Shown here one piece after another: positions 1 to 4,475 of a stretch of DNA of 34,505 nucleotides. Under the pieces are notes generated by a model. That model had not been told where the DNA came from, made no database searches, and saw only the letters and a program-made list of their open reading frames with translations. The first letter of the stretch is position 1, and each line of letters starts with the position of its first letter. The position numbers were made by a program, and so were the translations under genes. This stretch comes from Ruminococcus sp. (GTDB lineage: Bacteria; Bacillota; Clostridia; Oscillospirales; Acutalibacteraceae). The stretch is from NCBI GenBank assembly GCA_017473555.1, contig JAFUKO010000096.1, positions 1 through 34,505 of the forward strand. Direction: 5' to 3'.

Positions 1-48
1 GCAAGAAATGCGAGAAACACCGCTTAAATCCGCTTGAAACAAAGGAAA

Positions 49-76
49 ACGGTGCAGCCCTCACGGGCTACACCGT
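49..76 (-). terminator. Putative minus-strand terminator hairpin
   Basis: Arms 49-60 and 65-76 pair over 12 positions (one G-U in minus-strand RNA) around a GUGA loop. On the minus strand a U-rich run (UUUUCCUUUGUUU) follows. The gene it would terminate is not apparent, because the tRNA operon to its right already has its own terminator. Confidence 0.45.
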
Positions 77-126
77 ATCCTACATAAGACTGTCCTTTAG
101 AGTACGACTCTAATAAGCTGTCTTTT

Positions 127-139
127 TGGTGCCGGTGAC
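127..139. repeat. Direct repeat of the tRNA-Leu 3' end (possible att scar)
   Basis: TGGTGCCGGTGAC at 127-139 is identical to 326-338, which is the 3' end of the minus-strand tRNA-Leu including its CCA. The copies are 199 bp apart in the same orientation. tRNA 3' ends are common integration targets, so this may be the remnant of an attachment-site duplication. No integrase is visible in the window. Confidence 0.5.
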
Positions 140-218
140 GCTGTGTTCAACTGATAGCAAACGGTTACCTCGTCTTGCCCCCATTGTGATTCATAAAAAT
201 TCATCTTCGCTCTCGCTA

Positions 219-241
219 AAAACGCCATACTATGGCGTTTT
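219..241. repeat. Perfect 11-bp inverted repeat
   Basis: AAAACGCCATA (219-229), a single C, then TATGGCGTTTT (231-241). It could act as a bidirectional terminator, because A- and T-rich ends flank a GC-richer core, or as a protein-binding dyad. No adjacent gene fixes its role. Confidence 0.5.
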
Positions 242-290
242 ATTAACGCTCGCCTTCAAGTCCGTCCACCTTATATTAGGGTAAAAAAAT

Positions 291-324
291 AAAAGAGAAA
301 CACCGAAATCGGTATTTCTCTTTT
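291..324 (-). terminator. Terminator of the tRNA operon
   Basis: Arms 291-300 and 315-324 are perfectly complementary (10 bp). They continue, after one mismatch, with 302-305 pairing 310-313 around an AAAT loop. On the minus strand the stem is followed by a T-rich run. It begins directly after the encoded CCA of tRNA-Leu, so it ends the Met-Glu-Leu transcript. Confidence 0.85.
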
Positions 325-325
325 A

Positions 326-413
326 TGGTGCCGGTGACCGGACTTGAACCGGTACGATTGCAATAATCGAGGGATTTTAAGTCCCTTGTGTCTGCCTATT
401 CCACCACACCGGC
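326..413 (-). tRNA. tRNA-Leu (anticodon TAA)
   Basis: An 88-nt class II tRNA with a long variable arm. The acceptor stem pairs GCCGGTG with CACCGGC, and the CCA is encoded in DNA at 326-328. The anticodon stem AGGGA/TCCCT encloses loop CTTAAAA, giving anticodon TAA, which reads UUA codons. It is the last gene of a three-tRNA minus-strand operon. Confidence 0.95.
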
Positions 414-427
414 GGTTTTAAAATTAT

Positions 428-451
428 CGGCCCCTGCTACTGCAGGGGCCG
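428..451 (-). other. GC-rich hairpin between tRNA-Glu and tRNA-Leu
   Basis: A 10-bp perfect stem (428-437 with 442-451) around a 4-nt loop sits between the two tRNA genes. Downstream on the minus strand the sequence is ATAATTTTAAAA, a poor U-tract. It could be a partial terminator that lowers tRNA-Leu output or a processing signal for the tRNA precursor. Confidence 0.6.
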
Positions 452-454
452 TAG

Positions 455-529
455 TGGTGACCCGGACGAGAATCGAACTCGTGTTACCGCCGTGAAAGGG
501 CGGTGTCTTGACCGCTTGACCACCGGGCC
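455..529 (-). tRNA. tRNA-Glu (anticodon TTC)
   Basis: A 75-nt tRNA with acceptor stem GGCCCGG/CCGGGTC and encoded CCA. The anticodon stem CCGCC/GGCGG encloses loop CTTTCAC, giving anticodon TTC. It is the middle gene of the minus-strand tRNA operon and starts only 3 nt after the tRNA-Met 3' end. Confidence 0.95.
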
Positions 530-532
530 ATC

Positions 533-609
533 TGGTAGCGGAAATAGGACTTGAACCTACGACACTTCGGGTATGAACCGAATGCTCTAGCCAACTGAGC
601 TATTCCGCC
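533..609 (-). tRNA. tRNA-Met, elongator type (anticodon CAT)
   Basis: A 77-nt tRNA starting GGCGGAA and ending TTCCGCTACCA. The anticodon stem TTCGG/CCGAA encloses loop TTCATAC, giving anticodon CAT. The paired first base and the loop sequence fit Firmicutes elongator tRNA-Met better than initiator tRNA, or tRNA-Ile with lysidine (whose loop is usually CTCATAA). It is the first gene of the operon. Confidence 0.92.
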
Positions 610-641
610 ACAAAACTAATCAAAACAAATTAGCAAGAATG

Positions 642-670
642 ATTATATTATAACTTTTTGCATTTGTCAA
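642..670 (-). promoter_or_regulatory. Promoter of the tRNA operon (consensus sigma-A)
   Basis: On the minus strand TTGACA (665-670), a 17-nt spacer and TATAAT (642-647) match both consensus hexamers exactly. The -10 lies about 30 nt upstream of tRNA-Met, as expected for a strong stable-RNA promoter. Confidence 0.93.
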
Positions 671-748
671 GTTTTTTATAACTACTTTTTCTTAGAAAAT
701 AGTAAATTTTTATTATTAACTATTGTTTCATCAGAATTTTAATTTTTA

Positions 749-778
749 TGCAACCTTTTTATACGTTAAATACGTTTA
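749..778 (+). promoter_or_regulatory. ECF-type promoter upstream of the sigma factor
   Basis: TGCAACCTTTTT (749-760) followed at ECF-type spacing by CGTTTA (773-778). The AAC...CGT pattern fits the -35/-10 logic of many ECF promoters rather than sigma-A, and suggests that the sigma factor transcribes its own operon. This is a motif-based inference. Confidence 0.6.
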
Positions 779-798
779 TATAATAGATGGGGGTGATA

Positions 799-1278
799 AT
801 GGTGCGTTTTGCTGGGTTAACTTTTGAAGAAGTCATTGAAAAATACTCCGACGCAGTAACAAAGCTGTGTCTTGTTCGTCTGCAAAATTGGGCAGATGCG
901 CAGGATTGCTACCAAAACACTTTCATCACCTTATATCAAAAAGCTCCTGAATTCAACAATGAAAAGCACCTCGAAGCCTGGCTTATCAGAGTAACAATCA
1001 ATAAATGTAACGACTACATACGCTCCCAGAAAACCACTATACAATTAGAGCAGGCTGAACATTTAGCTTTTTCTATTGACGAGGATAAAAGCGATTTGTC
1101 CTTTGCTTTATGTCAGCTCAAACCTAAGTATCGAGATATAATCTATCTTCACTATTATGAAGATTATAAGCTTGAGGAAATAGCTGATATACTTCAAATA
1201 AAACTTAATACAGTGAAATCACTTTTAAAACGAGGCAAAGAAAAACTGAAACAAATTTACGGAGGTGAGATTTTATGA
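799..1278 (+). CDS. RNA polymerase sigma factor, ECF subfamily
   Basis: This is a 159-residue sigma-70 family factor with only regions 2 and 4. Region 2 includes the stretch DAQDCYQNTFITLYQ and the following EAWLIRVTINKC, typical of core-binding and -10 recognition helices. Region 4 is the C-terminal helix-turn-helix around LEEIADILQIKLNTVKSLLKR, cut here as LEEIADILQ and KLNTVKSLLKRG. The start at 799 is preferred over an in-frame ATG at 787. GGGGGTGAT (789-797) is a good ribosome site for 799, while 787 has none and sits almost at the predicted transcript start. The next gene overlaps by 4 bp (ATGA), so sigma and anti-sigma are translationally coupled. An ECF-like promoter just upstream suggests autoregulation. 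The inducing signal cannot be read from the sequence. Confidence 0.92.
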   Translation: MVRFAGLTFEEVIEKYSDAVTKLCLVRLQNWADAQDCYQNTFITLYQKAPEFNNEKHLEAWLIRVTINKCNDYIRSQKTTIQLEQAEHLAFSIDEDKSDLSFALCQLKPKYRDIIYLHYYEDYKLEEIADILQIKLNTVKSLLKRGKEKLKQIYGGEIL

Positions 1279-2060
1279 ATAAACATAATTTTAATAGTAT
1301 TGATAAAATCAAAACTCCTGACGAGTGGAAAGCAAAGGCTCTGAACATTCCCTGCACCCAAATAAGGCATAATGGCACTAAACCTTACAACTTTTACAGA
1401 TTAGCTACGTCCTTTTTAATTACTGTCGTCTGCCTTATTTCGGTATTCTTGCTTGTTCGCATGAACGATGTTTTGCAACCTGACACTAACGTCATCGATA
1501 AGCCCAGCCGTTTTGAAAGCACAGCTGTCGAATCACAAATATCACAGAATCCGACTATCATTCAAAATCCATCAGTATCCTCTACCAATAACCCACACAT
1601 AGAACCAACTGAAAATATTACAGATCCAACAAAAACATGTGAAACTATTGTACCAACCACACAAGCCACTGCAAGTCCAACTTCTCCCGCGAGCCAACTA
1701 CCCACTAAACCAACCGTAATTGAAACTACAAAACCTACCGAACCCGCTACACAAACCCCAACTATTAACCATATACCAGAAAATGTTGTATTCAATGGTT
1801 CAGTTAAAGTAGAAGGAATGTGGGTTAGCAGTGTCGATGTATATTGTAGAATACTCGATTCAAACGGAAATCTCTTAGGAAGCAACGATCTTTTCGACTT
1901 CCAACACGAGGCTGAATTTGTAGAAGAAATAAACAATGTTGAGTATTACCGTTATTGTGCAAGCGAAAAAGATCTGACTTTCACCGAAGGATATTATACC
2001 TATGTATTTTATAGACGAAATGGCACTGTAATTTGTAGCGGTACACAATATGTATCTTAA
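1275..2060 (+). CDS. Membrane anti-sigma factor-like protein with extracellular domain
   Basis: A 261-residue single-pass protein. Residues 1-42 are cytoplasmic and carry IKTPDEWKAKAL, a pattern seen at the N-terminus of clostridial ECF anti-sigma proteins. Residues 43-62 are one strongly hydrophobic helix. Residues 93-166 form a Pro/Thr-rich linker, and 171-261 make a compact, aromatic-rich, probably all-beta domain. The gene overlaps the sigma gene by 4 bp and has its own strong ribosome site (GGAGGTGAG, 1261-1269). The architecture is cytoplasmic sigma-binding segment, membrane helix, long linker and outer sensor. It recalls RsgI-type sensors of cellulolytic clostridia, although those pair with SigI and not with an ECF sigma. 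The anti-sigma role is inferred from position and topology, and I cannot name the sensor fold. Confidence 0.75.
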   Translation: MNKHNFNSIDKIKTPDEWKAKALNIPCTQIRHNGTKPYNFYRLATSFLITVVCLISVFLLVRMNDVLQPDTNVIDKPSRFESTAVESQISQNPTIIQNPSVSSTNNPHIEPTENITDPTKTCETIVPTTQATASPTSPASQLPTKPTVIETTKPTEPATQTPTINHIPENVVFNGSVKVEGMWVSSVDVYCRILDSNGNLLGSNDLFDFQHEAEFVEEINNVEYYRYCASEKDLTFTEGYYTYVFYRRNGTVICSGTQYVS

Positions 2061-2138
2061 ACTGTTAAATTCGCCAAACGGCGTATTTATAGAGAAGCTT
2101 CTTTTTTATCTAATTCTAAATAATGAAAGGAGAATATT

Positions 2139-2945
2139 ATGAAAATTTTTGCAAAAAGAATAGTAACTTTTATTCTTTCAGCAGTTATGATTTTATGCTG
2201 TATTTCTACTGCATTTGCTCAGAGCACAAGCGACAACTTTGAAGAGGGTGCGGTACTTGTCGGCTTTAATCGAAATGTCGAAACGGTGCAGGATATAGCA
2301 CCTGAGCTCAACATTGAGCGAGTTGAGCTTGCAAAAATGGATAATAACTATATCCCTTATGTCAATACAGATAACTTCAGATTTATTAAAGTTACTTTGA
2401 CTGAAAAATCAAAGCAAGCAACTTTTGATGCCATTGAGCTTTTAAAAACAAAGCCTGATGTTGTCGTCGCAGAGCCATTCTACACAGTTTATACAAGATA
2501 TAACCCAGGTGATGTAATTGTATCATTAGAATTAGGAGCAAGTATTTCAGTAATCAATGAACCATTAAAAAACTATGAAATCGAGGAGGTTAGATTATTA
2601 ACTCCCGGTTCAAGCACACAGAATGTTTACTGTGTAACATTTGCAGAGAAAACAAAGGAAATTGTAGTAGAAGTTCTTCCTATTCTCAAAGCCTGTGACA
2701 AAGTCAGAATTGCAGAACCTAACTTTATTAGCGAATTATGTGTAGAACCTAAAATGGGTGACGCTGATAGAGACAACCGAGTTACCATTATGGATGCAAC
2801 GGTTATTCAGCAATTTTTAGCAAAAAACATCATTGCTTCTGAAATAGATTGCGAAGCCGCTGCCGTTTCGGGCAACTATGTTTTGTCAATTATGGACGCT
2901 ACTTTAATTCAGCAAAAACTTGCCCGAATAGATGTTTCTTTCTAA
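2139..2945 (+). CDS. Secreted dockerin protein with two propeptide-like repeats
   Basis: A 268-residue secreted protein. Residues 1-27 are a signal peptide ending AFA. Residues 37-118 and 122-195 look like two copies of one fold. Each starts with a strand of the type GAVLVGF or PGDVIVSL and ends with a variant of PDVVVAEPFY or DKVRIAEPNF, the closing motif of subtilisin-type propeptides (fervidolysin-like/I9-like). No peptidase domain follows. Residues 207-264 are a type I dockerin: GDADRDNRVTIMDAT is a good calcium loop, but the second loop (residues 241-254) lacks the acidic ligands. Ribosome site AAAGGAGA precedes the ATG. The gene is 78 bp after the anti-sigma gene and probably shares its regulation. 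A plausible role is a cell-surface or cellulosome-bound protease inhibitor or chaperone; this is inference. Confidence 0.8.
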   Translation: MKIFAKRIVTFILSAVMILCCISTAFAQSTSDNFEEGAVLVGFNRNVETVQDIAPELNIERVELAKMDNNYIPYVNTDNFRFIKVTLTEKSKQATFDAIELLKTKPDVVVAEPFYTVYTRYNPGDVIVSLELGASISVINEPLKNYEIEEVRLLTPGSSTQNVYCVTFAEKTKEIVVEVLPILKACDKVRIAEPNFISELCVEPKMGDADRDNRVTIMDATVIQQFLAKNIIASEIDCEAAAVSGNYVLSIMDATLIQQKLARIDVSF

Positions 2946-2958
2946 TGTAGACTGACTA

Positions 2959-2989
2959 AAAACAGCCGAGTGTGTCACTCGGCTGTTTT
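2959..2989. terminator. Bidirectional terminator
   Basis: A 10-bp GC-rich stem (2963-2972 with 2976-2985) around a TGT loop, flanked by AAAA and TTTT. It ends the sigma/anti-sigma/dockerin unit on the plus strand and the pnuC-like gene on the minus strand. Confidence 0.9.
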
Positions 2990-2998
2990 GCTATATAT

Positions 2999-3685
2999 TC
3001 AATTTTTCTGTTGTTTAGACAGCCTTTTCCAATTAAAAAATCCGTACAAATCATTGAGCAGAAACATCACAAAGCACATTACCATCGGAAGATATGAAAT
3101 GTCTTTTACGCTTGCAAGCGACCACAGGACAATCAACACAATGTCGTTGAGTCCGTAGGCGATACCGTAATACGGTGAACGCAAAAATGTCAGGTACGCC
3201 GCCATAAAACTTGTCGTTATCGATATTGTCGAAAAAAACAGGTTTGGCGTGTCAAACGCTTTTAATATAAAGTAAAATATAACAGTAGTCACAGTTGTCA
3301 GTACACACATTATAGCGACCTGCTTTTTTGTGACACGGCTCACTTCAACAACCTCTGTGTCCTTATACGGATGTCGTATCCACTCTATTGTTGCAAGCAG
3401 TGCTATAGGCATAGACATAAACAGGTAGGTTATCATCTCGCCCCAGTAATGAAACTGTAATGACACTACGCCGTATAAAAACGAAAACACCACCGTTAAC
3501 GCCTGACCTATAACAAGTCCTTTGGCTACAAAAATCAGTGCAGTAACACCAACAAAGGACGAAATTGTTTCAAGGACTGAGCTTTTTCCCGATATAAGTG
3601 ACGATACAATAATCATAACTACCGATATACTCCACAATACCCACTCAAATAAACTGAGCGACTTAAACGGATTTTTAAGTTTCAT
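2999..3685 (-). CDS. pnuC: PnuC-family vitamin/nucleoside transporter
   Basis: A 228-residue polytopic membrane protein with about seven hydrophobic helices. It matches the PnuC family, facilitators that import nicotinamide riboside (PnuC), thiamine (PnuT) or riboflavin (PnuX). The supporting pieces are an N-terminal segment FEWVLWSISVVM, the region SLQFHYWGEMITYLF and the C-terminal FLLNDLYGFFNWKR, the last being a typical PnuC closing motif. The start at 3685 is chosen because GGAGGG (3690-3695, minus strand) lies 4 nt upstream; an in-frame ATG at 3715 falls inside the leader hairpin. The gene is monocistronic, with its own promoter and a terminator-like leader. The substrate is not fixed by sequence; a vitamin-responsive leader would fit any of the three. 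Confidence 0.85.
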   Translation of the reverse strand: MKLKNPFKSLSLFEWVLWSISVVMIIVSSLISGKSSVLETISSFVGVTALIFVAKGLVIGQALTVVFSFLYGVVSLQFHYWGEMITYLFMSMPIALLATIEWIRHPYKDTEVVEVSRVTKKQVAIMCVLTTVTTVIFYFILKAFDTPNLFFSTISITTSFMAAYLTFLRSPYYGIAYGLNDIVLIVLWSLASVKDISYLPMVMCFVMFLLNDLYGFFNWKRLSKQQKN

Positions 3686-3695
3686 AAATCCCTCC

Positions 3696-3787
3696 AAAAA
3701 AAGAAGCATCCGCAAAGTATCTTCAAAGACCTAACGATACTTTCCGAATGCTTTATCTGCATTTCTCTACCCGGTGGCAGTTTTTCT
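3696..3787 (-). promoter_or_regulatory. Riboswitch-like attenuator leader of pnuC
   Basis: The minus-strand leader is about 100 nt. Just before the ribosome site it forms a terminator: 3748-3753 pairs 3704-3709 and 3736-3743 pairs 3714-3721, with a tetranucleotide internal loop, followed by seven U's (3696-3702). An upstream stem, 3759-3763 with 3747-3751, uses the same bases as the outer terminator arm, so the two folds exclude each other. This is the layout of an OFF or ON transcriptional riboswitch. I do not recognise the aptamer; it lacks the conserved TPP or B12 boxes. Confidence 0.6.
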
Positions 3788-3793
3788 TGCAAT

Positions 3794-3822
3794 ATTATAA
3801 TATGTCAAAGCTGAAAAATCAA
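3794..3822 (-). promoter_or_regulatory. Promoter of pnuC
   Basis: On the minus strand TTGATT (3817-3822), a 17-nt spacer and TATAAT (3794-3799). It places the transcript start near 3787 and defines a leader of about 100 nt. Confidence 0.8.
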
Positions 3823-4005
3823 TATTTTTAGTTGACAGCTTGATTTTATAATAACAAAACAGGCGATCCACAGACCGCCCCAATACTATAATCATAGCAT
3901 AACACTCTGTTATCTGTCAACGGATATCCGATAATTTGTCAGCATTATTGATAGTTTCTGCGTATTGCACTAGTATTTTATGTATACTTTGTACAAAATT
4001 ACGTA
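3823..4005. other. Intergenic region with palindrome and dyads
   Basis: There is no gene in 3823-4005. It contains a perfect palindrome CGGATATCCG (3921-3930) and a direct repeat CGTATTGCA at 3961-3969 and 4002-4010. A dyad TATGTATACTTTG (3979-3991) / CAAAGTATATACATA (4009-4023) overlaps the promoter of the RNA unit to the right. These look like operator elements for the plus-strand transcript. Confidence 0.5.
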
Positions 4006-4034
4006 TTGCAAAGTATATACATATATGCTATATT
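4006..4034 (+). promoter_or_regulatory. Promoter of the orphan RNA unit
   Basis: TTGCAA (4006-4011), a 17-nt spacer and TATATT (4029-4034). The -35 and spacer lie inside one arm of a long dyad (4009-4023), so a repressor or activator site may overlap the promoter. Confidence 0.7.
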
Positions 4035-4334
4035 ATAGGTGAAAAGAGGAGGGCGAGTCCAATGTACAGTTAATACATAAGGCTTTAACACCACTTACGG
4101 CAAGGTTCAGATGTAAATATAAATTTTGATAAGCAACTAAAACCGTAAAACATAAGACGTAAACACTCCTTTTCAATAATATTACAACATCTGAATTTTG
4201 ATTGATGTAAAAGCCAAAAGCCAAAGACAAACTTTACAGACGGTGTTTCTCAAAAGAGAATGAAGCGATGGCTAAACAACACCAAGTAGTGAACAGTAGT
4301 CTAAAGCGACTATACTGTAGAAAGAGAGGATAAT

Positions 4335-4367
4335 ATGAAGCTAGATATTAAGAATCACCAGAAATAA
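4335..4367 (+). CDS. Possible 10-residue peptide before the terminator
   Basis: ATG at 4335 is preceded by AGAGAGGATAAT, a reasonable ribosome site, and encodes MKLDIKNHQK before TAA at 4365-4367. The stop codon lies in the first bases of the terminator stem. This could be a leader or regulatory peptide, or simply chance inside a non-coding RNA. Confidence 0.3.
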   Translation: MKLDIKNHQK

Positions 4368-4412
4368 CCCTTAGTTGAAGTCAAGTGACAACAACTAAGG
4401 GTTATTTTTTTT
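4364..4412 (+). terminator. Strong rho-independent terminator of the RNA unit
   Basis: A 14-bp perfect stem (4364-4377 with 4392-4405), with an extra inner 4-bp stem (GTCA/TGAC) in the loop, followed by eight T's (4405-4412). Confidence 0.92.
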
Positions 4413-4413
4413 G

Positions 4414-4442
4414 TTGAAAACTGTCCTTATCCATGCTACACT
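4414..4442 (+). promoter_or_regulatory. Promoter of the acyltransferase gene
   Basis: TTGAAA (4414-4419), a 17-nt spacer and TACACT (4437-4442) preceded by TGC (extended -10). It begins right after the upstream terminator, so the acyltransferase gene is transcribed separately. Confidence 0.6.
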
Positions 4443-4475
4443 TTAACGTATCTTAATAGCTTGGAGGGATTGTTG

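Larger units (their letters stand above)
1..325. other. Gene-poor left end with hairpins and a tRNA-end duplicate
   Basis: No gene is supported here. The stretch holds: (i) an inverted repeat at 49-76 whose minus-strand transcript forms a 12-bp stem with one G-U pair and a GUGA tetraloop, followed by a U-rich run, so it reads as a minus-strand terminator; (ii) a 13-bp copy of the tRNA-Leu 3' end at 127-139; (iii) an 11-bp perfect inverted repeat at 219-241 with a single central base; (iv) the tRNA operon terminator at 291-324. The minus strand also has a 35-codon open frame starting ATG near 206, but nothing marks it as a gene. On the plus strand a frame open from base 3 to 113 could be the end of a gene cut by the window edge; I do not recognise its product. 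Confidence 0.45.
4041..4412 (+). ncRNA. Candidate structured non-coding RNA, about 370 nt
   Basis: A promoter ends at 4034 and a strong terminator lies at 4364-4412, with no convincing long gene between. Long-range pairings are visible: 4081-4090 with 4206-4215 (one mismatch), enclosing 4106-4114 with 4187-4195 (9 bp). Local stems are 4062-4066/4074-4078, 4242-4247/4278-4283 and 4293-4302/4308-4318. A further possible pairing joins the 5' end (4041-4051) to 4166-4174. I compared it by eye with RNase P, tmRNA, 6S and SRP RNAs and found none of their signature sequences. A 10-codon reading frame with a ribosome site lies near the 3' end. The class is unknown to me. Confidence 0.55.

Noticed and set aside
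1562-1936. Open frame of 124 codons on the minus strand within the anti-sigma gene
   Set aside because: It is the antisense of the Pro/Thr-rich linker, with low-complexity composition, no ribosome site and no family match.
2075-2115. Possible terminator between the anti-sigma and dockerin genes
   Set aside because: There is a 4-bp stem (CGCC/GGCG) and a loopless palindrome before T's; too weak to separate the genes with confidence.
3850-3880. Possible hairpin GGCG...CGCC as a terminator
   Set aside because: The stem is only 4-5 bp with a long loop, and no gene ends there on either strand.
4033-4230. 65-codon minus-strand frame in the pnuC-acyltransferase gap
   Set aside because: It runs antisense to the candidate structured RNA and has no ribosome site or recognisable product; the promoter and terminator point to plus-strand transcription.
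4041-4412. RNase P RNA, tmRNA, 6S RNA or SRP RNA
   Set aside because: Length alone fits some of them, but the conserved core sequences (for example GAGGAAAGTCC of RNase P, or an ALAA-type tag with tRNA-like ends) are absent.
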